This document shows positions 36,568-46,036 of a stretch of 64,000 nt of DNA, piece by piece. Origin of the DNA: Vibrio lentus (GTDB lineage: Bacteria; Pseudomonadota; Gammaproteobacteria; Enterobacterales; Vibrionaceae); NCBI RefSeq assembly GCF_002875945.1, contig NZ_MCZK01000113.1:34808-98807 (forward strand), read 5' to 3'. Position numbers and translations under genes: made by a program. Under the pieces are notes generated by a model, which worked only from the letters and a program-made list of their open reading frames with translations, did not search any database and was not told the origin of the DNA. Numbering within the stretch: the first letter of the stretch is position 1; each line of letters begins with the position of its first letter.

Positions 36568-37848
36568 ATGACAGATAAAAGCAAAGAGGGTGGTAGCGGT
36601 AAACTGCTTTACTGCTCTTTCTGTGGCAAAAGCCAACACGAAGTTCGCAAGTTAATCGCAGGTCCTTCTGTTTACATTTGTGATGAATGTGTCGATCTTT
36701 GTAACGACATTATTCGTGAAGAAATTAAAGATGTTCTTCCTAAGAAAGAATCGGAATCGCTGCCAACGCCGCGTGAGATTCGTGAGCATCTTGACGACTA
36801 TGTAATCGGTCAAGAATACGCGAAAAAAGTGCTAGCAGTTGCGGTATACAACCACTACAAGCGTTTGCGTAATGGTGACACGACAGCTGAAGGCGTAGAG
36901 CTAGGTAAGAGTAACATTCTTCTTATCGGTCCTACTGGTAGTGGTAAGACGCTACTGGCTGAAACACTGGCTCGTTTCCTAGACGTTCCATTCACAATGG
37001 CAGATGCAACAACACTAACCGAAGCCGGTTACGTGGGCGAAGATGTTGAAAACATCATCCAGAAGTTGCTTCAGAAGTGTGATTATGACGTAGCGAAAGC
37101 GGAACGCGGCATTGTTTACATCGATGAAATCGATAAGATTTCTCGTAAAGCTGAAAACCCATCAATCACGCGTGACGTGTCTGGTGAAGGTGTACAGCAA
37201 GCTCTGCTAAAACTTGTTGAAGGTACAGTTGCTTCAGTTCCACCTCAAGGTGGTCGTAAGCATCCACAGCAAGAGTTCTTGCAAGTGGACACGTCTAAGA
37301 TCCTATTTATTTGTGGCGGAGCATTCTCTGGCCTAGATAAAGTGATTGAACAACGTGTAGAAAAAGGTTCGAGCATTGGTTTTGGCGCAGAAGTGCGTTC
37401 AAAAGACGAAGCAAAAACTGTGGGTGAACTGTTCACTCAAGTTGAACCTGAAGATCTTGTGAAGTACGGTCTAATTCCGGAATTCATTGGTCGTCTACCC
37501 GTGACAACGACATTGACAGAACTTGACGAAGAAGCTCTAGTTCAAATTCTTTGTGAACCGAAGAATGCGCTTACTAAGCAGTACGCAGCATTATTTGAAA
37601 TCGAAGATACTGAATTAGAATTCCGCGAAGATGCGCTACGTGCGATTGCTAAGAAAGCAATGGAACGTAAAACGGGTGCTCGTGGTCTGCGTTCTATCTT
37701 GGAGGGTGTTCTACTAGAAACTATGTACGAACTGCCATCTTCGACAGATGTAAGCAAGGTTGTGATTGATGAGTCGGTAATTAATGGTGAGTCAGAACCA
37801 CTATTGATTTACAGTAACTCAGATAACCAAGCCGCGGTTGCAGAGTAG
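36568..37848 (+). CDS. clpX: ATP-dependent Clp protease ATPase ClpX
   Basis: Unfoldase that recognises substrates (such as SsrA-tagged proteins) and threads them into ClpP, 426 residues. N-terminal zinc finger (CSFCGK and CDECVDLC). AAA+ domain with Walker A GPTGSGKT, Walker [10 protein letters not shown], pore loop GYVGEDV, and the ClpP-contact IGF loop (SSIGFGAEV). Follows clpP on the same strand and ends at a strong terminator. Confidence 0.97.
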   Translation: MTDKSKEGGSGKLLYCSFCGKSQHEVRKLIAGPSVYICDECVDLCNDIIREEIKDVLPKKESESLPTPREIREHLDDYVIGQEYAKKVLAVAVYNHYKRLRNGDTTAEGVELGKSNILLIGPTGSGKTLLAETLARFLDVPFTMADATTLTEAGYVGEDVENIIQKLLQKCDYDVAKAERGIVYIDEIDKISRKAENPSITRDVSGEGVQQALLKLVEGTVASVPPQGGRKHPQQEFLQVDTSKILFICGGAFSGLDKVIEQRVEKGSSIGFGAEVRSKDEAKTVGELFTQVEPEDLVKYGLIPEFIGRLPVTTTLTELDEEALVQILCEPKNALTKQYAALFEIEDTELEFREDALRAIAKKAMERKTGARGLRSILEGVLLETMYELPSSTDVSKVVIDESVINGESEPLLIYSNSDNQAAVAE

Positions 37849-37878
37849 GTCTTTTTTAGACAAGTCACTCAAATTGAA

Positions 37879-37909
37879 AAAGGAGGTAAGCAATTACCTC
37901 CTTTTTTTT
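37879..37909 (+). terminator. Terminator after clpX
   Basis: AAAGGAGGTAA-GCAA-TTACCTCCTTT followed by more Ts: an 11-bp perfect stem with a T-tract. Confidence 0.93.
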
Positions 37910-37917
37910 ATTCTTCC

Positions 37918-37946
37918 ATTGAATCCAGTCGTTTAAGCCCCATATA
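37918..37946 (+). promoter_or_regulatory. Sigma-32 promoter of lon
   Basis: ATTGAAT, about 14-bp spacer, CCCCATATA, close to the RpoH consensus, 35 bp before the lon start and just after the clpX terminator. Fits known heat-shock control of lon. Confidence 0.75.
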
Positions 37947-37980
37947 CTGCTTTATAAGTTAAAGCGGAAGAGAGAAATAT

Positions 37981-40332
37981 ATGAACTTGGAACGTTCCGA
38001 GCGTATCGAAATCCCCGTGCTACCTCTACGTGATGTAGTGGTTTACCCACACATGGTTATTCCATTGTTTGTCGGTCGTGAAAAATCGATTACTTGCCTT
38101 GAATCGGCAATGGAAGCTAACAAACAAGTACTACTTGTAGCGCAGAAAGAAGCGGACACTGATGAGCCTTCAATCGAAGACCTATTTAATGTAGGTACCG
38201 TTGCTACCATTCTTCAGTTACTTAAGCTCCCTGACGGTACTGTAAAAGTACTTGTTGAAGGTCAGCAGCGTGCAAAAATTCACCAATTTAAAGAAAGTGA
38301 ATTTTTCCTAGCGGATGCCGAATACGTTGTAACCTCAGAACTTGACGAAAAAGAACAAGAAGTGGTTGTTCGCAGCGCGATCAATCAATTCGAAGGCTTT
38401 ATTAAGCTAAACAAAAAAATCCCACCAGAAGTTCTAACGTCTCTGAACGGTATTGATGAGGCTGCACGCCTAGCCGATACGATTGCAGCGCACATGCCAC
38501 TTAAGTTGGTAGATAAGCAGCACGTTCTAGAAATTGCAGATGTGACTGAACGTCTGGAATTCTTAATGGGCCAAATGGAGTCAGAAATTGACATCCTGCA
38601 AGTTGAAAAACGCATTCGTGGCCGCGTTAAGAAGCAGATGGAGAAATCTCAGCGCGAGTACTACCTGAATGAGCAAATGAAAGCGATTCAGAAAGAACTG
38701 GGCGAGATGGATGACGCACCTGATGAATTCGAGACTCTGAAGAAGAAGATCGAAGATTCAAAAATGCCTCAAGAAGCTCGTGAAAAAACCGAGCAAGAAC
38801 TACAAAAACTGAAAATGATGTCGCCAATGTCTGCTGAAGCAACAGTAGTACGTAGCTACATCGATTGGATGGTTGGTGTTCCTTGGGCTAAGCGTTCAAA
38901 AGTTAAGAAGAATTTAGCGAAAGCGGAAGAGGTCTTGAATGAAGACCACTACGGCTTAGAGCGTGTTAAAGAACGTATTCTTGAATACTTGGCAGTACAA
39001 AACCGAATTAACAAGCTAAAAGGTCCAATTCTTTGTCTTGTTGGTCCTCCTGGTGTAGGTAAAACCTCTCTAGGTCGCTCGATTGCCGCTGCAACGGGCC
39101 GTAAGTACACTCGTATGGCTCTAGGTGGCGTACGTGACGAAGCGGAAATCCGCGGTCACCGTCGTACTTACATCGGTTCACTTCCGGGTAAACTGATCCA
39201 GAAGATGTCTAAAGTTGGTGTTAAGAACCCACTGTTCCTATTAGATGAAATCGATAAGATGTCGTCTGATATGCGTGGCGACCCATCTTCAGCGCTTCTA
39301 GAAGTGCTCGATCCAGAGCAAAACGTTGCATTCAACGATCACTACTTAGAAGTCGATTATGACCTGTCAGATGTGATGTTTGTCGCAACATCTAACTCAA
39401 TGGACATTCCTGGCCCGTTACTGGACCGTATGGAAGTGATTCGTCTGTCGGGTTACACAGAAGATGAAAAGCTCAACATTGCTAAGAGCCATTTACTGGA
39501 CAAACAAGTTCAACGTAACGGTCTTAAGCCTCATGAGATTAATATCGAAGATTCAGCAATCGTCGGCATTATTCGTTATTACACGCGTGAAGCGGGTGTA
39601 CGTAACCTAGAACGTGAAATCTCTAAGATCTGCCGTAAAGCAGTTAAGAATATCCTGCTAGACAGCAGCCTTAAGTCTGTAACGGTTAACATTGATAACC
39701 TGAAAGAGTACTTGGGTGTTCAACGTCATGACTTCGGCAAGGCGGATGAGAGTAACCGTATCGGTCAAGTGACTGGTTTAGCGTGGACTCAAGTTGGCGG
39801 CGACCTACTGACTATCGAAACTGAATCAATGCCAGGTAAAGGTAAGCTAACGCAAACCGGTTCTCTTGGTGATGTGATGAAAGAATCGATTCAAGCGGCA
39901 ATGACTGTGGTTCGTTCTCGTGCGGAAAATCTGGGTATTAATTCAGATTTCTACGAGAAGCGTGACATTCACGTTCACGTACCTGAAGGTGCAACACCAA
40001 AAGATGGCCCAAGTGCGGGTATCGCAATGTGTACTGCACTTGTTTCTAGCTTAACGGGTAACCCTGTGAAAGCTGAAGTGGGTATGACAGGTGAAATTAC
40101 CCTACGTGGTGAAGTTTTACCTATCGGTGGCTTGAAAGAAAAACTGCTTGCTGCACACCGTGGTGGCATCAAAACTGTCTTGATTCCAAAAGACAATGAG
40201 CGCGATTTGGAAGAGATTCCAGACAATGTTATTGCTGACTTACAAGTGATCCCAGTCCAGTGGATTGATGAAGTACTTAAAGTCGCGCTAGAACGAGATC
40301 CGTCAGGGGTCGAGTTTGACGTGAAAAAATAG
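37981..40332 (+). CDS. lon: ATP-dependent protease La (Lon)
   Basis: Homohexameric AAA+ protease of 783 residues that degrades misfolded and regulatory proteins. N-terminal LAN domain starting VLPLRDVVVYPHMVIPLFVGR, central coiled coil, Walker A GPPGVGKTS, Walker B FLLDEIDKM, and a C-terminal S16 peptidase domain with the Ser of PKDGPSAG and the Lys about 43 residues further of the Ser-Lys dyad. Normal length. Own heat-shock promoter and terminator. Confidence 0.97.
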   Translation: MNLERSERIEIPVLPLRDVVVYPHMVIPLFVGREKSITCLESAMEANKQVLLVAQKEADTDEPSIEDLFNVGTVATILQLLKLPDGTVKVLVEGQQRAKIHQFKESEFFLADAEYVVTSELDEKEQEVVVRSAINQFEGFIKLNKKIPPEVLTSLNGIDEAARLADTIAAHMPLKLVDKQHVLEIADVTERLEFLMGQMESEIDILQVEKRIRGRVKKQMEKSQREYYLNEQMKAIQKELGEMDDAPDEFETLKKKIEDSKMPQEAREKTEQELQKLKMMSPMSAEATVVRSYIDWMVGVPWAKRSKVKKNLAKAEEVLNEDHYGLERVKERILEYLAVQNRINKLKGPILCLVGPPGVGKTSLGRSIAAATGRKYTRMALGGVRDEAEIRGHRRTYIGSLPGKLIQKMSKVGVKNPLFLLDEIDKMSSDMRGDPSSALLEVLDPEQNVAFNDHYLEVDYDLSDVMFVATSNSMDIPGPLLDRMEVIRLSGYTEDEKLNIAKSHLLDKQVQRNGLKPHEINIEDSAIVGIIRYYTREAGVRNLEREISKICRKAVKNILLDSSLKSVTVNIDNLKEYLGVQRHDFGKADESNRIGQVTGLAWTQVGGDLLTIETESMPGKGKLTQTGSLGDVMKESIQAAMTVVRSRAENLGINSDFYEKRDIHVHVPEGATPKDGPSAGIAMCTALVSSLTGNPVKAEVGMTGEITLRGEVLPIGGLKEKLLAAHRGGIKTVLIPKDNERDLEEIPDNVIADLQVIPVQWIDEVLKVALERDPSGVEFDVKK

Positions 40333-40361
40333 TGATGCGTAGCAAAAACTAGTAAAGAATT

Positions 40362-40400
40362 ACGCTGATAGGCTCGAAAAGGCTTGTCAGCGTTTTTTTT
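40362..40400 (+). terminator. Terminator after lon
   Basis: ACGCTGATAGGC and GGCTTGTCAGCGT form an imperfect stem around TCGAAAA, followed by eight Ts. Confidence 0.88.
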
Positions 40401-40525
40401 GGACGCTAAGTTATTCCACTAAAGCGGCAATCCCTTTTGTAATAAGGCTTGCGGCTAAATTAAAACCAAAAATGGAACGTACAGTCATCGAGAAGTAGTC
40501 ACAGATGACACATAGGGGAAAAACA

Positions 40526-40798
40526 GTGAATAAAACACAACTAGTAGAATCAATCGCAGAAAACGCAGACATCTCTAAAGCTTCAGCTGGCCGCGCTCTA
40601 GACGCTTTCATCGAAGCAGTTGGCACAACGCTACAATCAGGTGACCAAGTGGCACTTGTAGGCTTTGGTACTTTCAGTGTTCGTACTCGTGCTGCTCGTA
40701 CAGGTCGTAACCCAAAAACTGGTGAAGAGATCCAAATCGCAGAAGCTAAAGTACCAGGCTTCAAAGCGGGTAAAGCACTTAAAGACGCATGTAACTAA
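40526..40798 (+). CDS. hupB: DNA-binding protein HU-beta, GTG start
   Basis: Nucleoid protein of 90 residues, exact family length from the GTG at 40526, which has an AGGGGA ribosome site 7-10 bases upstream. An ATG 21 bases earlier is open but has no such site and would add a non-family extension. Begins [11 protein letters not shown]-binding arm [22 protein letters not shown] is present. HU-beta pairs with HU-alpha. Its position after lon is the standard gammaproteobacterial order. Confidence 0.95.
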   Translation: MNKTQLVESIAENADISKASAGRALDAFIEAVGTTLQSGDQVALVGFGTFSVRTRAARTGRNPKTGEEIQIAEAKVPGFKAGKALKDACN

Positions 40799-40919
40799 TT
40801 TTTGTTGCTGAAACCTCGAATTTTGCGAGGGGAAGGCAGTAATATGCGTTTACTGTTTGAAAAATGATGTTTCATTCTTAGACAGTATGTGTGCAAAGCA
40901 CATTGAACTTATTTAAATT

Positions 40920-40950
40920 ATGCGCATCCTACTGATGCGCATTTCTTTTT
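40920..40950 (+). terminator. Terminator after hupB
   Basis: ATGCGCATC-CTACT-GATGCGCAT followed by TTCTTTTT. A smaller hairpin CCTCG/CGAGG lies nearer the gene at about 40815-40831. Confidence 0.85.
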
Positions 40951-41018
40951 CTGATAATATCGCGTGAATAGATTTTTATTTTGAAGCCAATGCTTCATAT
41001 CCGGAGAGCACTTAAATT

Positions 41019-42884
41019 ATGATGGATCGATTACGCGAAGGCGTGAATAGCATCGCGGTAAAAATTATCCTTGGGTTGATTATCCTGTCATTCGTATTCG
41101 CAGGTGTAGGCAGCTACATCACCGGTGGCGGTAACAACGCAGCAGCTAAAGTTGGCAATACAGAAATCGCTCGTGGTGAGTTCGAACAGGCTTACCAAAA
41201 CGAACGTAATCGCATGCAGTCTCAACTAGGCGATTACTTTGCTCAAATGCTTGCAGACCCTGCATACGTAGAGTCTTTCCGTAAATCAGTTCTTGATCGC
41301 ATGATCAATGACGTTCTACTTGAGCAGCAAGCTGAGTCTCTAGGTCTACGAATCAGTGACACTCAAATCCGTACCATGATTCTAGAAATGCCTCAATTCC
41401 AAACGGCTGGTCAATTCGACCAAGAAGTTTACCAATCGGCATTACGTCGTGCAGGTTTCAGTGCAGAAAGCTTCGCTGAATACATGCGTCGTGATCTAAT
41501 GCGCAACCAGCTTGTTACTGCTCTACAAGGCAGCGAATTCGTTCTTCAAGGTGAGATCGATACGCAAAGCAAGCTTATTGCTCAAACTCGTGACATTCGT
41601 ACAGTGACTCTTTCTGTTGCTGACCTAGCGAAAGACATCGAGTTAACTGACGAACAGATCGAACAGTACTACACTGAGAACCCAGCAGCTTACACTCGTC
41701 CAGAGCAAGCTAAGGTGTCTTACATCGAGCTTTCTGCTGAAGCACTTAAGTCTCAGCTTGAAGTTAGCGATGAAGAAGCTCAGAAATACTACCAAGAGCA
41801 CCTAGACAAGTACTCAACTGAAGAGCAACGTAAAGTTAGCCACATTCTAGTTCAAGGCGATGACGAGGCGAAAGCTCAGTCTATCCTAGACGAACTAAAT
41901 GCAGGCGCTGATTTTGCTACGCTAGCGGAAGAGAAATCTGACGACTTCGGTAGTGCAGATGTTGGCGGTGACCTAGGTTGGATTGAACGTGATGTTATGG
42001 ACCCAGCATTCGAAGATGCGGCTTTCGCTCTTGAGAATATTGGCGATACTACTGGCCTAGTTAAATCTGATTTCGGCTACCACATCATCAAGCTAGACGA
42101 ACTAAAAGCATCTCAAGCTCAGCCTTACACTGAAGTAGCGGCAGAGATTAAGACTGAGCTTCTAGACCAACACGCAGTTGATCAGTTCTACGAGCAACAA
42201 ACTGAACTTGAAAAAGTAGCGTTTGAATTCCCAGATTCTCTAGACGACTCTGCAGAAGCTATCAATGCGAAAATCACGACGACTGATTTCATCTCTCAAG
42301 CTGACGCACCAGAAGTTCTGATGACGCCTGCAGTAATGCAAGCTATCTTGAGCCCTGAAGTGAAAGAAGACGGTCTGAACTCTGAAGTTATCGAAGTTGC
42401 ACCTGAGCACGTGATTGTTGTTCGTGTAGAAGAGACTCGTGACGAAACAGTTCTTCCGCTAGCTGAAGTGAAAGATCAAGTTGTCGCTGCACTGTCTGCG
42501 GTACAAGCAGAGCAACAAGCGGTTGAGCTTGGTGTATCTCTTGTTAACGAACTTAAGCAAGGTGACGAAGCGGTACTTTCAGACAACAACCTTGAGTTCA
42601 CTGAACTTGAAACGATTGACCGTAACTCTCCACTTGCAGCTTCTGTGTTCGCACTATCGAAACCAGAAGAAGGCCAAGCGGTATTTGGTCAATCTAAAGA
42701 CCAAGACGGTAACATCGTAGTTGTTGAGCTTTCTAAAGTGACGGCTGAAATCAACCCAGCTTACAGCACTCAAATCGGTGCTCAGTTAGAGCGTGTTGGT
42801 AACCAACAAGATCTAACTAACGTATTAAACGTACTACGCAAAAATGCAGACGTTGAATACTACGTAGTGGGTCAAGGTCAGTAA
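41019..42884 (+). CDS. ppiD: Periplasmic folding chaperone PpiD
   Basis: Inner-membrane-anchored chaperone with parvulin fold at the SecYEG exit, 621 residues. N-terminal membrane anchor (about 14-34), SurA-like N domain, parvulin domain near 265-360 (VSHILVQGDDEAKAQSI ... GDLGWIERDVMDPAFEDAAF), and a C-terminal chaperone region. Starts MMDRLREGVNS; either ATG is possible. A small inverted repeat TGAAGC-CAAT-GCTTCA lies at 40982-40997 just before its ribosome site. Confidence 0.95.
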   Translation: MMDRLREGVNSIAVKIILGLIILSFVFAGVGSYITGGGNNAAAKVGNTEIARGEFEQAYQNERNRMQSQLGDYFAQMLADPAYVESFRKSVLDRMINDVLLEQQAESLGLRISDTQIRTMILEMPQFQTAGQFDQEVYQSALRRAGFSAESFAEYMRRDLMRNQLVTALQGSEFVLQGEIDTQSKLIAQTRDIRTVTLSVADLAKDIELTDEQIEQYYTENPAAYTRPEQAKVSYIELSAEALKSQLEVSDEEAQKYYQEHLDKYSTEEQRKVSHILVQGDDEAKAQSILDELNAGADFATLAEEKSDDFGSADVGGDLGWIERDVMDPAFEDAAFALENIGDTTGLVKSDFGYHIIKLDELKASQAQPYTEVAAEIKTELLDQHAVDQFYEQQTELEKVAFEFPDSLDDSAEAINAKITTTDFISQADAPEVLMTPAVMQAILSPEVKEDGLNSEVIEVAPEHVIVVRVEETRDETVLPLAEVKDQVVAALSAVQAEQQAVELGVSLVNELKQGDEAVLSDNNLEFTELETIDRNSPLAASVFALSKPEEGQAVFGQSKDQDGNIVVVELSKVTAEINPAYSTQIGAQLERVGNQQDLTNVLNVLRKNADVEYYVVGQGQ

Positions 42885-43041
42885 GCTCAGGTTAGCTTGA
42901 GTTAGCTTAGCTCGGTAGTTAAGACTGTTTGGTGACTGACTGCCGAGAATCAACATGCGATGGTTGTTGCTTTGCAAATTAGGTTTATTCGATAAATCAG
43001 ATTTGTGAGCTAACAAACAAGCTGATGAAAATAAGATGTAT

Positions 43042-43078
43042 AACAAAGCGGGTCACTTCGGTGACCCGCTTTGTTTTT
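43042..43078 (+). terminator. Very strong UUCG terminator after ppiD
   Basis: A perfect 15-bp stem beginning AACAAAGCGGGTCAC closed by a TTCG tetraloop and followed by a T-rich tail. Lies between ppiD and comEA, so comEA must have its own promoter. Confidence 0.95.
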
Positions 43079-43145
43079 ATCTGGCGTTCGTGTTATCTGC
43101 AGCGGTAAATGCATAAGTTACCTTTTTTGTACAAAGGAACGGTTT

Positions 43146-43445
43146 ATGCGCGCGATATATTCAACACTACTTCTTTCATTTCTTATTACCCTGAGCTCTG
43201 CAGTGTTTGCTGATAGCCCAACTAAAGCTGAGCTATACGATGGCATTGAGATCACGGTAAACATCAACACAGCGACAGCAGAAGAGCTATCAGCCTTATT
43301 AGTAGGTGTGGGCGATAAGAAAGCAAAAGAGATTGTTGATTACAGAGAGAAGAACGGTGAGTTTGCCACTGCTGACAGTTTGGTGAACGTGAAAGGAATT
43401 GGTGAGGCCACGGTCGAAAAGAACCGCGAAAGAATTCAGCTTTGA
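43146..43445 (+). CDS. comEA: Competence DNA-binding protein ComEA
   Basis: Periplasmic double-strand DNA-binding protein that pulls DNA in during natural transformation in Vibrio. 99 residues from ATG 43146, which has an AAGGA site; the upstream frame from 43071 crosses the terminator and is not coding. Signal peptide 1-22 (VFA cleavage), then a helix-hairpin-helix domain: NINTATAEEL, GVGDKKAKEIVDYREKNG, VKGIGEATVEKNR. Position after ppiD matches the comEA locus of V. cholerae. No TfoX/QstR site was identified by eye. Confidence 0.92.
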   Translation: MRAIYSTLLLSFLITLSSAVFADSPTKAELYDGIEITVNINTATAEELSALLVGVGDKKAKEIVDYREKNGEFATADSLVNVKGIGEATVEKNRERIQL

Positions 43446-43984
43446 TTCGTTTTTCTATCCGTTATAAATAACACGACAGCCATGAAGCCTCCAGCCAGTG
43501 CACCTGCTAGGTGGGCTTCAATGGCGACACGAGCATTAATCAGTTCGCCAGTCGTGCTAGAAGGGCCAACAAGCTGCTCCCAGGCTATTTTAGCGATTAA
43601 TCCTAACACCAACAGCCAACTAGAATTCCTGCCGTTTAACGCTTCTCTGAGTGCGAATAAACCAAATAGCCCATGTAAAGTTCCCGATAAGCCAACATAG
43701 ATTTGAATACTCGACAGCAACAGAGAGAATCCAGTGACTAAACTAATGAAAAGCAATGCGCTGAGCAGTTGTTTTTTATTAGGTTGGAACAGATAACTGA
43801 TGATCCATAAGCCGGCTAGATTCATAAGCAGGTGTGAGTAGTTGGTATGTGAAAAGTTTCCTGTTAGGATCCGCCACCATTGCCCCTCGGCAATCGCATT
43901 GCTATCCCATACGACCCAAGCTTGTATTGGCTCAAATTGGAATAAGACGCATAAAAGTGAAGTGAAAATTAAAACAGGGTACAC
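43436..43984 (-). CDS. rrtA: Rhombosortase (rhomboid-type GlyGly-CTERM protease)
   Basis: Small rhomboid-family intramembrane serine protease, 182 residues from a GTG at 43984. Active Ser in GLSGTLHG and His in EAHLAGALAGG; the HTNYSHLLMNLAGLW block is also typical. Known rhombosortases cut the GlyGly-CTERM anchor of secreted proteases; in V. cholerae RssP processes VesB. The frame is open up to 44095 but that would overlap the divergent DTW gene by about 100 bp, so a start near 43984 is preferred; it is uncertain. The 3' end overlaps comEA by 10 bp, tail to tail. Confidence 0.85.
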   Translation of the reverse strand: MYPVLIFTSLLCVLFQFEPIQAWVVWDSNAIAEGQWWRILTGNFSHTNYSHLLMNLAGLWIISYLFQPNKKQLLSALLFISLVTGFSLLLSSIQIYVGLSGTLHGLFGLFALREALNGRNSSWLLVLGLIAKIAWEQLVGPSSTTGELINARVAIEAHLAGALAGGFMAVVLFITDRKTNQS

Positions 43985-43993
43985 ATTAAATCC

Positions 43994-44593
43994 ATGTCTC
44001 GTTATTGCCCCCAATGCAGCAAGGCTTTGAAAGCTTGTATTTGTCAGTGGGTTACACCACTCGAATCGAATGTTGAGCTTATCATTCTTCAGCACCCATC
44101 AGAAGAGCATCGCCCAATGGGAACTGCACGTATTCTCTCTTTATCCCTAAAAAACAGCGTGACGCTTGTGGGTGAAGATTTTTCAGAGAATACACAACTT
44201 AATGAGTTACTGGCTGATGAGCATTATCAACACGTGATCTTGTACCCCAGCGAACATTCTGTTTCTGTTGAGTCTGCAACATGCCCAAGTAAAAAGCTGC
44301 GTGTAATTTTATTGGATGGCACATGGAAGAAGGCGTTTAAAATGTGGCAGGTATCGAGTAACTTGCACGCGCTACAAACTGTTCACTTACCCAAAGATCT
44401 CAAAGGTAATTACCGAATCCGCAAAGCGCCAAGTGAAAACAGCCTTTCGACTGTAGAGGCGGGTTATCACCTGTTGAGCTTGTTAGAAAATGACCGAGAC
44501 TTTAGCCCTTTGCTAACGGCATTTGATCAGATGATTCAGTTTCAGATCAATCATATGCCGCCGGGCGTGTTTGAGAAAAACTACTTAGATTAA
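43994..44593 (+). CDS. DTW-domain tRNA aminocarboxypropyltransferase (TapT-like)
   Basis: 199 residues. N-terminal zinc-type cysteines CPQC and CICQ, then the DTW-family blocks LILQHPSEEHRPMGTARIL, LYPSE and LLDGTWKKAFKM (DGTW is the family signature). Family members add acp3U to tRNA position 47. It is divergent from the rhombosortase gene with only about 9 bp between the preferred starts, so promoters must sit in each other's coding sequence. The stop codon opens a short hexamer repeat. Confidence 0.85.
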   Translation: MSRYCPQCSKALKACICQWVTPLESNVELIILQHPSEEHRPMGTARILSLSLKNSVTLVGEDFSENTQLNELLADEHYQHVILYPSEHSVSVESATCPSKKLRVILLDGTWKKAFKMWQVSSNLHALQTVHLPKDLKGNYRIRKAPSENSLSTVEAGYHLLSLLENDRDFSPLLTAFDQMIQFQINHMPPGVFEKNYLD

Positions 44594-44611
44594 GATTAAG
44601 ATTAAGGTTAA
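44588..44611. repeat. Four hexamers GATTAA x3 + GGTTAA
   Basis: Tandem hexamers starting at the last Asp codon and stop of the DTW gene. Each unit carries an in-frame stop, so copy changes would not alter the protein. Confidence 0.8.
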
Positions 44612-44637
44612 GCCGTTTCCCTAGCACAAGTCAGAAA

Positions 44638-45996
44638 TTAAAACTCAGTATGAGCCGAGAACAGTTGCTGATGCATTTTTTGTGCAAGGTCATCGGTCAT
44701 TGATGAGATGTAATCGGCGATCACGCGCATCTTTCTCGATTCATCGTCATGCTGTAGCCATTGTTTCTTGATTGGCAGTGGCAACAAACGTTCAGGATCG
44801 GCGCTGAATGCTTCAAACATATCCATGATGATCTGCTGACCTTTGTATTCGATCACCTGAACCTGTGGAACTTGGATTACAAACTCGCTGACAAAGCGCT
44901 TTAGCCTATCCAATGTGGCATCCATACTCGGCTCAAGAAAAGCGTTATAAGCCAGCAGCACGTTCTCAAATTCTGTATCAACGGGCTTGATAGAGATACT
45001 GGTGAGTAGCGCGTTAACTATCCCACCTATCGCATCTTTTCTACGATACTGCTCACCCGAAAAAAGCATTTCAGTAATCGAATCTAAATGCTCATAAATC
45101 CAAGGGTCAGCCACCTCTTTCAATTGAGGGTAAGCCGATTCAACCCATTGTGCTTTGGTGACAGAACCAAGCACAATTGCATCTTCCAAATCATGTACCC
45201 CATAAGCGATGTCATCAGCCAGTTCCATGATCGAACAGTCGAGTGATTTGTACTTAGTTTTATTGTGCTCAAGTGGTTCGGTATGCGACTTTCTTTTCTT
45301 CTTCAGAAGCTGTTGGTCGTTGTCTGAAAGTGGCTCAAGTACCCAGTTGAACAACTCTTCATCATGATCGTAGATCCCTTTCGCTGGCATCCAATCTTTG
45401 GCGCGCAGTTGTCGCTGGTGCTTAACGGGTTTATGTTGAGATTGTGAGTGGACCTCGCTGAGTAGCGATGGGTATTTGATCAAACCGAGTAGGGTGCGTC
45501 TTGATAGGTTCATTCCATGATGTTCGGTATAGGGTTCTAACTGAGTCACTATTCGGAACGTCTGAGCATTGCCTTCAAAGCCACCGTGATCTCGCATCAT
45601 ATAGTTCAATGCGACTTCACCACCGTGTCCATAAGGTGGGTGGCCAATGTCGTGAGCCAGACACAGTGAATCGATCAAACTGTCTGACGGCAACAAATCG
45701 CGAAACTCGGGTTGTTTTTTCTTTAGCTGAGCGACAATCCCCGTACCAAGTTGAGCTGCTTCTAGTGAGTGCGTTAATCGGGTACGGTGAAAATCATTGA
45801 CTGTGGTGCCATGCACTTGCGTTTTCGCTTGTAGACGACGAAACGCTGCTGAGTGAAGTACGCGAGCACGATCGCGTTGATATGGACTACGGTGATCGTC
45901 TCTTCTGATCTTATGCTCATCGTTGTTTCGATCTTGCCATTCTTGCTCGAGTACAAATGGTGGTTCGATTGGAGAAGTCAAAATAGCACCTATCAA
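44638..45996 (-). CDS. dgt: dGTPase-like deoxynucleoside triphosphohydrolase
   Basis: HD-domain triphosphohydrolase of 452 residues that cleaves dGTP (or dNTPs) to nucleoside and tripolyphosphate. HD motif residues: R/H in RTRLTHSLE, HD in CLAHDIGHPPYGHGGE, Asp in ELADDIAYGVHD. Length and N-terminal HSAAFRRLQAKTQV fit the type-2 dGTPase-like family. Preceded on the minus strand by yfbR after 40 bp, so the two nucleotide hydrolases are probably co-transcribed. Some dGTPases restrict phage; no such role is shown here. Confidence 0.92.
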   Translation of the reverse strand: MIGAILTSPIEPPFVLEQEWQDRNNDEHKIRRDDHRSPYQRDRARVLHSAAFRRLQAKTQVHGTTVNDFHRTRLTHSLEAAQLGTGIVAQLKKKQPEFRDLLPSDSLIDSLCLAHDIGHPPYGHGGEVALNYMMRDHGGFEGNAQTFRIVTQLEPYTEHHGMNLSRRTLLGLIKYPSLLSEVHSQSQHKPVKHQRQLRAKDWMPAKGIYDHDEELFNWVLEPLSDNDQQLLKKKRKSHTEPLEHNKTKYKSLDCSIMELADDIAYGVHDLEDAIVLGSVTKAQWVESAYPQLKEVADPWIYEHLDSITEMLFSGEQYRRKDAIGGIVNALLTSISIKPVDTEFENVLLAYNAFLEPSMDATLDRLKRFVSEFVIQVPQVQVIEYKGQQIIMDMFEAFSADPERLLPLPIKKQWLQHDDESRKMRVIADYISSMTDDLAQKMHQQLFSAHTEF

Positions 45997-46036
45997 ATTG
46001 ATTTTATTTAGATAATTACACTCAACTTATACCTAG

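Noticed and set aside
40505..40525. ATG extension of hupB
   Set aside because: Adds seven residues not found in HU proteins; the AGGGGA site serves the GTG at 40526.
43071..43145. Upstream extension of comEA
   Set aside because: Passes through the terminator tail and hides the signal peptide.
44588..44611. Phase-variable hexamer repeat
   Set aside because: Lies at and after the stop codon and each unit contains an in-frame stop, so it cannot switch the DTW protein.
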